Shown here: piece by piece, positions 48,662 to 60,490 of the stretch
How positions within the stretch are numbered: the stretch's first letter is position 1
Layout of the letters: each line of letters starts with the position of its first letter
Translations under genes and position numbers: made by a program
Notes under the pieces: generated by a model
Seen by the model: the letters and a program-made list of their open reading frames with translations, nothing else
Databases searched by the model: none
What the model was told of the DNA's origin: nothing
Assembly: GCA_963969595.1 (NCBI GenBank)
Contig: OZ018409.1
Location: 12,600,520-12,664,519 of the forward strand
DNA from: Neckera pumila
Lineage: Eukaryota; Streptophyta; Bryopsida; Hypnales; Neckeraceae
Direction: 5' to 3'
DNA length: 64,000 bases

Positions 48662-49944
48662 CTTGTCTCGAACAGGGGCTGCTAATCTGATGAAGCGATA
48701 TCACCAACACTCCTTCAAACTGCACGGTGATCTTCACCACAGCAGAAACAAAAAAACAAATTCGAAACAGCTAGAATGATGTCCACGGACTAGTGATTGC
48801 GCGACTGTCAGCTTCTCCATGGTTGTTGAAGTTAATTTGTACAAAGGGCCGCTGGACGAAGGACCGGTGTATACAATGATTGGAGATCAGGGCAGTAATG
48901 TACAGCAATCTACTAAAACTGCTGCAGGCAGATACAACCGCAAGAAAACTTCAAATGGCATCAAATTTCGAATGCAAGCGAATTAGACTTCGTTCAACTG
49001 AGAATTGCAAACGGCGAATCTCTCTGTTCAAGCGACTTTGAGAAATTTTACACAAGCAGTCCAGCGGGAGGACGACAACGAGAACAGCAGCCAGCCCTGT
49101 AGCTACACAAAGGGTCGAAACTGACTGGCAGAGCAGTTCTGCGAAAGTGGACAAATGTCAAAGCGCTCTGTTTGCACTAAAAACAGCTTGAGTTTTGAGG
49201 TGGGTACCCGCCAAACCGATACCTTTTGCTTCTGTGCCTAGTTACTAAGGTAGAGCAGCCTAATTCCGTCTCCAACCCATTTCCACCACCCTGTTTTTGG
49301 CCCCATTTCCACCCATTCCACCATCCAAATCTGTCCAGAAGTGAGTCAAATCTATCTGGAAATCTGACAAAATCAGTGCATTTATGTCATTTAGGGTAAT
49401 GTGGCAATAGCTGATTGGTGAATACCTAGATGCTTATAGGGACATAAGAAGGTGGTTATGGGTTGTTATTAGGGTGTTTATGACCCTAGTCATGGGCGCT
49501 TTAGTAAAACACTTCAAAAATTCATAGAAATTACAATTTTGATCAGAAAATTATAATTTCACTTGGGTTTGATTCATGAAACATGCGCCCACCTTTGAAA
49601 AATATATGTCTCTCATGGAATTAGCCCCAAGATAGTCAAATTGCAAATCAGGGTGGTAATAGGTTGATCTACCTTACTAGCACAAACTTCAAGACCTTGA
49701 AGACAGGCTGTTTGTTTGTTTTGTTTTGTTTTGTTTGTTTGTTTGTTTTTTACATTGTGACCTCGCGGACCTGTTGCAGTTGCAATGCAATTAGGAGAAT
49801 ATGGATTGGATAGCCAGTTGAAGTCTTACAAATCTGGATGAAAAAAATTCAAGATGGCAAGATGAAAAGATCGGATGAAAACGTGTGTGACAATAATTTG
49901 TATTTAATATAATAGATGATAAGAATGGTCAAATTTTCATATCT
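48662..49944. other. Upstream region of the glycosyltransferase gene and intergenic DNA
   Basis: The first 500 bp, less AT-rich, probably contain the promoter and 5' leader of the minus-strand glycosyltransferase. A TTTG/TTTTG microsatellite lies at 49707-49748, preceded by GACAGGCTG as at 6440-6520, so it may be another piece of the Helitron-like family. No gene is recognised. Confidence 0.4.
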
Positions 49945-49951
49945 TTTTGTT

Positions 49952-50075
49952 GGTAAGAAGGTTCCAAATCATGAAAGAACATGGCACATGAAAGAACATG
50001 GCATGGGAAGGAGGTTCCAACGCAAGAAAGAACATGGCATGGAAAGGAGGTTCCAACACAAGAAAGAACATGGCA
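49952..50075 (+). repeat. 36-bp tandem repeat, about three copies
   Basis: Units contain GAAAGAACATGGCATGG and AGGAGGTTCCAAC. Because 36 is a multiple of three, an open frame stays open across it (12-residue unit around KEHGM and RRFQ, within an open frame at 49916-50224). I see no family or splice context and do not call a gene. Confidence 0.7.
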
Positions 50076-50224
50076 TTTGGATACCGTATGCAAAAGTTAT
50101 GAAGGGACAAAGTTTGGTTCTACAACAGTTTCTTCCACATAGGTACATAGTTGATTTTGGAGATTCACACAAAGTGAAGATGGCGGTTTCAGGTCAATGG
50201 CACATTTGGATGTACCCACCTTAA

Positions 50225-51147
50225 TCCCTAAAGTTTCATGACTATGTAATCACCAAAAACGCTCCAAAACTGCCATTTCTAATACAACTACCAAATTTTT
50301 GGAAAAAAACAATTTTTGACACATGTAACTGTAGGATCTTTTAGTGTGATGTATTAACAACGTGTGGTAAAAATTTCAGAAAATTCCACAGTGAAGATCA
50401 AAAGATATAAGCATTCAAAGTCTTGAAAACCATTTTTTCAATCTTGGGAAAAATCGGGCAGCTGCACTTCACAAGCTCATTTTTCAATGAAAAAATGTCC
50501 AAAATGGTGGTGCTTCTTTGAATCCAGTTTCCTAAACAAGTTGTCTATATGCTTGAAAAATTTCACATCATTTGGAATTGTACAACATATAGAAAAAAAA
50601 TAGTAAGTAGAAAGAAGTAGAAAATGACTCAAAATACTAAATTGTTAAAAATTTAATCATGGAATTTTAAAATGCCAATCCCAACGGTTGTAATGTTGTA
50701 ATAATCAATCTACATCCTAGGATTTTATTTTTTTCCAAAAATATTGAAAATTGAGTTAAATAAACAACTTTAAAGTTTTTTTTAGAGTAGAGAACCATAA
50801 CTGCCCGCAATTCAAAACCCCTCATAACTTTTGACTCATTGATTGAAATGGAATGACTCAACGCTTTTTAAGTATATATAAATGTAGAGAATCAATTTCA
50901 AAAAAAAACTTCCGGAAAAAATGATTTTTTCTGATCTACCCAAACTGCCCAGTTACGAAAAAAAGTTACATATTAGGTCACAACTTTTGACTTGTATTTT
51001 GAAATGTCATGAAACTTGGTACACATGAAGATATTCCTTGCCTCCACCTTCTATTAAAATTTCAGCTTCAAATATGGATACCCCTAGTCACACGTACCTG
51101 CCCAAAATTTCTATACGACCAAGAATTGCATGTTGGTCCTTTAGGAG
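50225..51147. mobile_element. TTAA-family MITE, copy E (second subfamily)
   Basis: A 923-bp element with TTAA at 50221-50224 and 51148-51151. The left end is TCCCTAAAGTTTCATG; the right end is GGTCCTTTAGGAG, the same as copy A. The left half aligns in reverse with copy G (56225-56682), including CCAAAATGGTGGT and the TAGTAAGTAGAAAGAAGTAG block. Non-coding. Confidence 0.78.
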
Positions 51148-51151
51148 TTAA

Positions 51152-54100
51152 CACCAATCAATCCGACATGTCCTACCAATACATCAATTTCCACTTTGTT
51201 CAGTTTATAAGGTAGGACATCCTAAATTAGACCAAGCTCTAAAAGTGTCTTCTCATATGGAGGTACATTTTGCTTTCTTCAATGCACCATCAATGTACCA
51301 TTATTGTACATTTCAAGAGGTGAATTCTTTAAGCAAACACTGCATTTCAATCTCAAAAAGTTTATACCTAATACGGCATGAAGGTCCCAAAATATGAAAC
51401 AACTTGGCTGAGATGCCATTTCCATTTTCCTTTCTATGAAAATTTACTACAAATATTTCAATGAGTTTTCTTCCCCCAAATGTGATCAGCTCTAAAATGT
51501 ACACTTTACTGGCATTTTACCTTTATCCTTAAATGATAGAGCCCTCAATTGTATAAACAACCACAATATCTTTGCAAATATTTTAAACCACGAAATATGA
51601 GTGATTGAGTAGAGTTTAGTAATTGAGTAGAGTTTTTATTGATGAATTCATCTATCTTCTATAAATCATAAAATTTTCAGTTTTTTTGAGAAAAATTGAA
51701 ATCCCTAAGAATTTTTGAACTGAAGTGAATAAAATTCGGATCAAATATATTATGAACTCAAAAATTCTAAAAATTTTACGATGATTGGATATATTTTATG
51801 GTATAGAACATGATGTTGTGAAATTATATTTTCTTGTCATCCTATAGTTAAAAAACTATTATACCAATTTACAAATCCAAAATTTATATTGCAATAAATA
51901 TTTATTTTTAGAAATTTTTCAAATTATCAAATTGGAATAAAATGTAGATTAAAATCATTTCTTTAGTTGGTCACAAATTCAAAAAATTCATTTTTTGGCT
52001 AAAATTCAAATTTGGATCAAAGTGGTGTAAGTTGTTAATATATATTGAAAAAGCATCTTTGCAATTGTGATCCAATTTTTAACCATCTTCTTATGAAATA
52101 AGCCAACAATACTACAACGTAGAAATTTCCACAACATATTGAGCAAATACATTTAAAGAATTCTTGCAAAGAAATTAGATGAAACTATAGTTTTATATCT
52201 TATACAAGTAATACAACTCATTTGAAATCATTCAAATTTTGACTTTTTGGCATTGTTAAAGGATAAAATGTATAACCACAAAGTTCAAAATTTTGTCAAG
52301 GCATTACAAACCTTCGACCCTATACCTTGGATCTACTCATACCATTGTTTTGCATTTTTGTTTATATAGTTCTCTAGTTTGTTCATCAACTTACCAAGAA
52401 CTTTTTGTCAAGTTAAAACTTGTCTCACTAGCTAATTTTGAAATGCTTCAATGGAGTATATGTATGTATATCTCATGATCATTATATGGGCCACATATAA
52501 AATCGCAAGACATTGTTTTTTAAATGTTGAATAGATTTTATTTATCATATAGTTACCTTTGATATTCATTTATACAATTGGTTGCTAATTTTAGACTTTT
52601 AATTTATTAATGGAACCTTGAGCCAATATAAAAAATCCTTAAAAATCAAGGAGAATTTGATACACTGCCATAGGTACAAAAGGTTTAATGGATGACCAAC
52701 AGTGCTAGTTTGTGAGCCTATGAGCAGTGAGCGGGGATTATGTGAGCAGTGAGCTCCAAATTTTAAGAAAATAATATAAAATTCAATAACATCAGGAAAA
52801 AGGGTAGTTACCAAAAAACTTGTCAATATTTTTGGTTTCTTGTCATTTTAGGACCTATATTATTGTGGACCTATTACCATGGATCTATTATCGTGGATCT
52901 ATTACCGTGGATATATACTACTTGTATTAGGGTTGTTATTTTTTATATTGCCTATGATATTGGAAATCTATTGTGAAGATGAAAAACGATTTAAATGTGA
53001 AAAATGAATAAAACTGGAAAGAAGGTTGTATAGAACATTCCATCAAATAATTACAATATTTGTTGAAAGAGAAATTGACACTTTTGCAACTACATGTGTA
53101 ACTTTAGTCAAAATTATTTCAAACTCAGATCACAGGCATTCATAGATTTTTAGACTTTTGCGTATATCAAAGACCTTCATTAAAAGACCCTCACTAATGT
53201 CCATTTGTATAGGCCAACTGTCTAGTACTTTTAGACTAGCCAATTATCCAAGCGCATTTAGAGTCTTGAATACAACAATGAATACTATTTGGGCCAAACC
53301 AAAAATTTGTCATAATATCTTTATTTCCGCTATACTATTTCTTTCTACCATGGTATATTGGAGCTAGAATGTCTTTTCATCCTTTTGTGATGTTTGATCC
53401 TTGCTGTTGGGCTTGACATTTGCAATTCAACATGTGGGACAATCTCGCAATATGCTATTGTAAAGTGTCACTATTGCTCCCAAACATGGTAGTGACATGT
53501 AAAAGTTGTTTAAAGTTAGCCACCTTCTCTACTTCCTCACAGAACTTTGTAGGTGTGCGTGTGGACCAAGTCAATACTCTTGGCTAAGAAAAATTCATTT
53601 TATCCAATCTATAGGAGTCACCATTGAAACAAATAGGAGGTCAAGTTTGAGCTTATTACTGCCAAATACCTCTTCATCCTGCAAGTGTGGAATATGCGTT
53701 GCAACATTAGATGCTCCAAAAAAGAAATTCAATGTCTTTACGATCTTCTTCAAATTACCATTGCATCTAGCTCCTCTTAACTTCAACTCTTTCTTAAATG
53801 GATCTGATCCTAATATTTTGCCATTGAAGAATGTTCAATAATTTGTTATGTATATGAAGGCTCAAATGCAATCATCACAAGTGGCGGCAAACAAATCATT
53901 ACGTCAAACTCCCAATTGCTACAACCATTTGTAGGATCTATTTTGGATAGACTACATGATGGCATGTCTGCCATTTCTTCAACATGCAATCCTTGCAAGA
54001 GAAATAATGTGATGAGGCCTACAACAAAATTTCCAAAAATCCTAAGAGTGACATTTTTTTGGATATTGCATGGTGCTACAAATTTTAATCCCTTTAATAG

Positions 54101-54244
54101 GCTAAGAAAGCACCTTTTGGCTCCAAAAAACAAGTTACTTCCTCTCCAATTTGATTCAAAAATGTCAATAGACTTCACATAGTATTGCAGTTTTGGATCT
54201 TGTCAACAGGTGGTCTTGTCAACAGGTAGTCTTACCTCTCGACC
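51152..54244. other. AT-rich repeat-rich DNA without recognised genes
   Basis: At 51240-51520 lies a copy of the repeat seen twice at 60020-60480 (blocks GGTACATTTT, AATATGAAAC and TTCAA near the end). A run of four related units around GTGGATCTATTA sits at 52865-52915. A 17-bp CTTGTCAACAGGT unit is repeated at 54197-54231. The open frames at 53506-54178 on both strands lack family features. Confidence 0.45.
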
Positions 54245-54248
54245 TTAA

Positions 54249-55180
54249 CCCCTAAAGGACCATTGTCCCTTCGGGGGACAAATGCGTTTTTGGGCAGGTA
54301 CCTACAAGCTGAAATTTTCTCTTGATTTTTTGAAACTTTTATTGGAGGTAGAAAATCTAATTAGCTTTGTGGGAATATAATTTTTTTCACAATCGAAGCC
54401 CGCGAATAAAAGTTATGACCAAATAAGTTCAAAACAGGGGACAATGGGCAGTCCGGGCAGCAAAAAAAAATGGACAAAAATTTGAATTTTTTTTTCAATA
54501 CTCTTTTTCTCATAGATTATATTCTTGTCTATTTGAAAAGCTTTGATTCATTTCATTTGTATTTGTTATGAGAAAGTTATGGACATTCTTGTTTTTCAGG
54601 CAATTAGATCATCTTCTTGAAAAAAATAACTTCTAAAATGCATTTCTAAATGCAATTTTTCAAATTTTTCAGGTTTTTTTTTTTTCCATGGTTTATATTA
54701 CTTGTAAGAACAATCTCACCATTGGGATTAGTGAATTTTAATTCCATCTAAAATATATGAATATTTTAGATTTTCCTTCTATCTTGTACCTACTTCTATT
54801 TAATAATTTTTTAAAGAATGATAATTAAGTTTTTTTGAACTTTTTTTTCCCCGTAGACTCTCATCTCAATTTTACACTACAAAGATTTAAAGCTCAAAAC
54901 TCTATAGTGCAAAAATTTTAAGTTAAAAATGTTCAAAGTCAGAAAAACTAGTCCCGCAATGTGCTGAAAAACTTGTTTTCTTCACTTTAAATGGAGATAT
55001 CTTGCAATCTGTGCAGTCAAAAAATTTTGAAATTTTTTCCACATACTCTTATACTAATTAGGTGTAAGATCCTACATTTAGATGTGAAATAAAACATTTT
55101 TCAAATTTTTTTAACTTTTTGCTATAGAAATGACAGTTTTGAGTGTTTTTGGCAGAAAAAGGGCCTCGGTCCTTTAGGGG
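54249..55180. mobile_element. TTAA-family MITE, copy F
   Basis: A 932-bp element with TTAA at 54245-54248 and 55181-55184. The ends are CCCCTAAAGGACCATTG and CGGTCCTTTAGGGG, among the best preserved of the set. The subterminal palindrome GTCCCTTCGGGGGAC is next to the left end, so orientation is the same as copy C. Non-coding. Confidence 0.82.
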
Positions 55181-55377
55181 TTAAAAGATAAATCACCCCT
55201 ATTCTTGGTTTGATCTCGCAGTCTCTTTGTAGAAATATTTGCTTGATCAAAAAAGCCATTTCAAATTGAAAGGCAATCAAAATAAAAGAATAAATCCAAA
55301 AAATGGGAGAAAAGATACCATGTTTAAGAACGGTTTTGAGTCAGCTAAGCTTATGCATGGGTTGGGTTATATTTCTT

Positions 55378-56205
55378 GATCACTTGCTAGCTTGTGAGGG
55401 GACTTTTTGACGCCAGTAGGAGTCTCTAGCCCCACAACCAATGACTGAGGAAAACTAATTGTATTCTAATTCAATCATGACATTCTACAAACCCTATTCC
55501 ATTTTTAAAAATTTGAAAAGAGAGGAAAGTAACCTTGTATTTAAAATGTGCTCTAGCTATGCATGTGCAAGGGTCGAGTGTTTTTTTGGATCACTTGCTA
55601 GGGTGTGAGGAGGACCCCTTGGCGACGAAGGGAGTCCCCAACCTCCCAGCTAGTGATCAAAATTCAAGAAATAATAAATTTGTATTCTAGCTCAATTAAG
55701 ATGATGTGTCAGATTTGTGCTTTTTGTAAAGGCCAGGTTTTAGGATTTATGATCACTTGCTACGGAGTGCGGGATTCCTTGGTGCCAAGGGGAGTTACCT
55801 TGTCCTCAAAAAATAAAAACAAAAGCTTTTGTTTATTTTTTGTTTCATTTTCCTCCGCGACACGGGGTTCCCCTCGGCGCAGAGGGGAACCCATCACATC
55901 CTAGTAAATAATCAAGGAAAAACAAAATTTGTATTCTAGAGTACAAACTTATTCTGTCTTGATCATTGGCTGGGAAATTGGGATTCCCTTTCGCTCCAAG
56001 GGGTCTCCCTCATACCCTAGCAAGTGATCCAAAAAAACACTTGACCCTTGTACAAGCACAATTTGAACACATTTAGATGTAAGGCTAAATTTGTTCTCAA
56101 ATTTTCTAAAAAGAAAAAACTAAAATAAAAATTTTGTTTTTTCTTGATCACTTACTAGGGTTTGACGGGTTCTCCTCGGAGCCAAGGAGAGGCCCCGCGC
56201 CTCGG
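55378..56205. repeat. Array of about six 70-bp palindromic modules
   Basis: Modules begin near 55378, 55589, 55751, 55853, 55961 and 56146. The fullest (55589-55658 and 55961-56029) start GATCACTTGCTAGGG or a close variant, pass through a GC-rich centre resembling CCTTGGCGCCAAGG, and end with the mirror CTAGCAAGTGATC. Spacers of 60-140 bp are A-rich and several contain AAATTTGTATTCTAG. Modules 1 and 4 are more degenerate, module 3 lacks its outer right arm, and module 6 breaks off at copy G. Each could fold into a hairpin. No protein or known element type is evident. Confidence 0.65.
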
Positions 56206-56224
56206 AGAAAAGAAAAAAAAAAAA

Positions 56225-56682
56225 AAGGCATTTTTCAATTCCACAATTAAATTCTTAACAATTTAATAATTTGAAACATTCTCTACTTCTTTCTACTTAT
56301 TATTTTTTTCCTATATGTTGTACAATTCTAAAGGATCTAAATTTTTTCAAGCATGTATCCAACTTGTCTAGGAAAATGAATTCAAAGAGTAACCACCGTT
56401 TTGGACATTTTTTCATACGAATGTGACCTTGTAAAGGGCAACTACCCGGGTTTTTTTGCAAGGACAAAAAAAAGGATATTTATCAAATCAAACGCTATTA
56501 TCTTGCAATCTACAAGGTGGAAATTTCTGAAATTTTTTCCACATCTTTTCAAACCAGTTTACTACAAGATCCTTTGGTTATATGTATCCAAAAATGTTTT
56601 TTTTTCTAAATTTTGGTACTTGTAATAGAAATGGCAGTTTTAGAGCATTTTGGGTGAAAACATAGTCAAATACATTTAGGGG
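56225..56682. mobile_element. TTAA-family MITE, copy G, truncated
   Basis: This is the reverse-complement counterpart of the first half of copy E. It ends in ATACATTTAGGGG followed by TTAA (56683-56686). The other end is lost where it meets the palindrome array. The shared block around GGACATTTTTTCAT confirms the relation. Non-coding. Confidence 0.65.
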
Positions 56683-56763
56683 TTAACGGGTTCTATTTAC
56701 ATCATTTGATATCATTTGAAGTCAAAATTTGTGCATTTTTGTATTATTCTTTGTTATTATTAA

Positions 56764-57860
56764 GGGTGATTGCGAGAATGACTTAGAGTATTATGTCACA
56801 CCTTAGTTTTTCCTTTTTGTTTTGGCCATAACTTTTGTGTTTTAGCTCCAAATGACTCTAAATCTACAAAGAAGCTACTTATAACTCTTATATATCCTAA
56901 ATAATTTTTTGGTATTTTTCAAAAATACTTTACTATTTTTGAACGACCCCAAAAACTTCTCACAATGGCTGATTTAGGGATTTTTAGCACTAATTGGAAC
57001 CCCAAAAAAGAATTATGAGCTAAATTTTTGAGAAGATGGTCTCTTAATAGACTAGTAGCTATTATCCAAAGGAATTTTAAAAATACTTATTTTTATGTGG
57101 TGTAGAGGTCCACAAATAGAGCTCCTTTCTACATTTTTTTCCAAATATGCAAAACAATATTTTGGTGAATTTTTTGGTCAAATCTCATTACCAAAAAGTC
57201 TTTACAAATTTTTGATTTTTATGTAATTTTTTAAAAAAAAAACTATTTTTTACAAATAAAAATGTTAGAAGTGGTATTTTCTTCACCCGAATTCTATGTG
57301 AATTCTATGTGAATTCTATGTCCAAAAGTCTAGTGAAGAAAATACCACCTCTAACATTTTGATTTGTAAAAAATAAGATTTTTTTTTGAAAAATTATATA
57401 AAAATCAAACATTTGAGAAGACTTTTTGGTGATGAGATTTAACCAAAGAATTCACCAAAATATTGTTTTCCATCTTTGAAAAAAAATGTAGAAAGGAGCT
57501 CTATTTGTGGACTTCTTCACCAAATAAAAATAAGTATTTTAAAATTCCTGTGAACAATAGCTATTGGTTTACTAAGAGACCATCCTCTCAAAATTTCAGC
57601 TCAAAATTTGTTTTTGCTTAAATGGTGCTAAAACCCCCTAAATCAGCCATTGTGAGAAATTTTTGGGGTTGTTTAAAAATAGTAAATTATTTTTGAAAAA
57701 TCCTCAAAAATCAGGTATAGTATATAATGGTTATAAGTAGCTTTCCTATAAATTTTGAGTCATTTGAACCTAAAACACAGAAGTTACAGCCAAAACAAAA
57801 ATCAAAAAGTAGGGTGTGACAAAACGCAACAAATAGTACAAGTCATTCTTGCAATCACCC
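56764..57860. mobile_element. 1.1-kb foldback transposon with near-complete inverted arms
   Basis: Two arms of about 530 bp are inverted copies meeting near 57310. The ends are GGGTGATTGC and GCAATCACCC with TTAA on both sides (56760-56763 and 57861-57864). The arms match well along their whole length, for example GAGCTCCTTTCTACATTTTT (57120) against its mirror near 57490. The short centre holds three copies of an 11-bp GAATTCTATGT unit (57289-57321). It is related to 38556-39285. It has no coding capacity. Confidence 0.82.
57289..57321. repeat. 3 x 11-bp direct repeat in the foldback loop
   Basis: GAATTCTATGT is repeated three times at the turn of the large foldback, the only part without an inverted partner. 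It may mark replication slippage at a hairpin tip. Confidence 0.75.
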
Positions 57861-57864
57861 TTAA

Positions 57865-59582
57865 TGTGTTTTTAATGATTGATAGTAATGTCAAGTTTTT
57901 GTATCCTTATCATTCCAAAGAATAGAAATACATTTATTAGTCCATGATCTGTTGATGAAAATGTTACATATTAAAAAGTTAATTCTATTGTTAAATTCAC
58001 TAGAAATATTTGCATCATGTAACTATCAAATTTACCGAGAAGAATGCTAATTTTTTTAACCCTTCAAGGATGCACCCCCCATGACCAAGGTAGTCACCTA
58101 AATTACTCTGATTATTGAACCAATAGGTACATTCTTTGTTTGTATAGTGAACAATGAAGTCATCAATCGACCACTTTTTGGCCCCAATATCCTTCAAGGG
58201 TTAAGTGTTGAAAAGAAGTGTTATGTTGGACCAACCATAGTCGATCACTTAAGCAATTTTTAGACAAATCATGAGTAGTATTGTATGAGGCAATGCAATT
58301 TTTTGCCACGTAGAAAGATAGAAAGTCTAGAAAAAAAATGCCAATTTTTCTTAATTTTATTTCCAAAATTGAAATTATTATCATTTTGAGGAGCCAAAAA
58401 TTTGTCCAAACAAAAAACAAATGTCAAAACTCTTCCAATTCCATTCATTCAAGAACTGTATTCTTGCTCACCACTTCTTGTACAATTTGGTGCAATTTTG
58501 AACATGTATTGTATCTTAACCTTTTTAATCCTTATTAGCCCAACCTTGAAAAGGAAAAAATAAAAATCATTCCAAGCTTTGGTTGGAATTATATTCTAGC
58601 CTTAGTTGGAAATAACTACATTCTATAGATAGATATGGCTCCTTGGTCGGAAATGGGTGGTCCGACTTTACCCATCATGCACTTTTCTTTTTAGACCAAC
58701 AAGCTTCCAAAGAAGCTCTTCAATCACAGTCCTTTTAAATTTATTTCTAGTTGTTAAACCAGCTGTTGACTTTTCAACACTAACTTGGCACTGTCCCATT
58801 GGCAACCTCTCACCATTGCCATTACAAGTTGCAACTCATAACCTTCTATCTTTTCAACTTGCTTTCTACACCCTTCGATCGTGAAGATCAAGGTTGTGAT
58901 GAAAAATAGACAATTGGTTATGTACACTAGCACGGCTCATTGTGGAACCAAGCAACTCCTCTGCTACTAAAGTTAACCCTGTAAATGGACTCTAAATGTC
59001 TGATGAATGACAAAGAATCTTTGCATATAGGACAAAAGTGCAATTGTTTATCCTTGGAATTTTATGCAAAAAGAGGAAACCTTCTACAATAGCTTATCCT
59101 CGAATGAATGCTTTTGGTTTTCTTAAAGCAAATGATGGACACATCAGAAAAATTGGTCATGGCAAAAATGGTGCTACGATGGTGCATGTGATAGTAAAGA
59201 AGAGATTATGATGTCATTTTATCCTATCAAAGTTAGTACAGAGGCTGGCACCAAATTATCTTAATAGCATTTCAATGCACCATCATGGCACTAAACTTGC
59301 AAGCCCTGAAGTTCCTGATGCACTCTATCAAAAAGGATGACCAGCCCATCCTCACAGGGTTAAGCTTACTACAGTACGGTATTCTTCAGTTCCACCTGAA
59401 AGTGTTTTGTTTTGAATGGTCCTTTTTCCACAAGTAGAATCACTTTGAATTCCCTGAGTCCCCGCCTGGCAAAGGAATCACGAGCCACCAAATACAAAAA
59501 GGACAGGGTTGGATTCCTGGGGGGCAGTGCGGGTCTCGTGTTGTTTCTGAAGCAGTTGATCAAAATTATATGAAACTCATTA
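57865..59582. other. Intergenic DNA without recognised genes
   Basis: Open frames at 58015-58538 and 58657-58884 occur on both strands and show no conserved family. The lower-AT part at 58620-59560 could be decayed coding sequence, but I cannot name it. Confidence 0.4.
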
Positions 59583-59852
59583 CACTAAAAATGATATTTA
59601 GTGTTGGCAACACTAATTACGAACCTTGACACTAAATATCATAAGTAAGTAACACTAAATCTAATTTCTAACACTAAATATGCTCTATGGTAAATCTGAA
59701 ATCTGAAAAGGTTTACATTTCGTGTTAGAACACGTTAAAAAAATGAACACGTTAAAAAAATGAACTAAATCCGCTACAATTCAGATTTAGTGTTGTGGCT
59801 GGTAGGGGGTAAAACACTAAATGTCATACTACACTAAATATCATTTTTAGTG
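59583..59852. mobile_element. Miniature CACTA-like element, 270 bp
   Basis: It begins CACTAAAAATGATATTTAGTG and ends with the mirror CACTAAATATCATTTTTAGTG. The interior carries several more AACACTAAAT-type motifs in both directions, like the subterminal transposase-binding repeats of En/Spm (CACTA) transposons. A 3-bp target duplication is not clear (TTA left, TAG right). Non-coding. Confidence 0.6.
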
Positions 59853-59872
59853 TAGTGACATCCAGATTAGAA

Positions 59873-60222
59873 TGGACCACATGAGGTAAGGGAGGAGGTT
59901 CTTAAACCGCTCGGGCTCTAAAATCACCCACCTCCTCAATGTTCACTGCTTGTACATGTTGCTTTTTGCAATGTACAATCTGTGAACATTTGAGGAGGTG
60001 GGCAATTTTAGAGCCCTCCAAAGTGTCAAAAATTTGAACTTCAAAAATTCATAACTAATTCCCCAAAGCTCCAAAAAATATGAAACAACTTGGGTTGGAT
60101 GTCAATTTCATTTGTCTTTGAAGGAAAATTTACCAATAAATATTTCAAGAAGTTTCACCTCCCCAAAATTCAGTTTCAGCTCTTAAGTGAGCCCTTTATG
60201 GACCTCCTCCCTTAGTCTGCTC
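59873..60222. repeat. Inverted-repeat unit enclosing a strong hairpin
   Basis: AAGGGAGGAGGT near 59888 is mirrored by ACCTCCTCCCTT near 60200, with weaker pairing outside. Inside lies the 104-nt hairpin listed separately, then a block (60040-60160) repeated at 60340-60450 and at 51340-51460. This is probably a MITE of unassigned type. Confidence 0.5.
59913..60016. other. 104-nt near-perfect hairpin, precursor-like
   Basis: The arms run from GGGCTCTAAAAT to ATTTTAGAGCCC around a T-rich loop. By eye about 45 of 49 positions pair. The size and small bulges resemble a plant miRNA precursor, but the hairpin lies in a repeat unit, so a MITE-derived small-RNA source is more likely than a classical miRNA gene. 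No target was sought. Confidence 0.5.
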
Positions 60223-60490
60223 TACAAGCGACCGTGCTCTAATAGCAACCACTAACACACAGGTACATTTTACTTTCTTCAATGTACCAACAATGCACAT
60301 TTCAAGATTGGTAGTTGCTTTAAGTGCTATATTTCACCTTCAAGAATTCATAACTAGTTCCACAAAGCCCAAAAAATATGAAACGACTTGGATTAGATGC
60401 CATTCCATTTTCCTTCTCAAAAAAATTTACTGAAAAATGTTTCAAGGAGTTTAGGTATCTCCCAAAAGGCAAGATCGCTCTAAGAGCAGA
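60223..60490. repeat. Second copy of the 60020-type repeat
   Basis: Matches 60040-60160 and 51340-51460 across CATAACTAGTTCC, AATATGAAACRACTTGG, GATGYCA and AAATTTAC. It also shares GGTACATTTT and CTTTCTTCAATG with the start of the 51240 copy. Non-coding. Confidence 0.55.

Noticed and set aside
46884..48779. Plus-strand open frames of 70-130 codons
   Set aside because: They are antisense to the well-supported glycosyltransferase exons, and the GC-rich coding strand creates them.
53506..54182. Open frames on both strands, possible transposase remnant
   Set aside because: I found no catalytic motif or family resemblance, and frames on both strands of the same DNA suggest chance.
55378..56205. 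CRISPR-like interpretation of the spaced palindromes
   Set aside because: The genome is a plant nucleus; the units are imperfect palindromes with A-rich spacers that resemble each other, and no cas genes are present.
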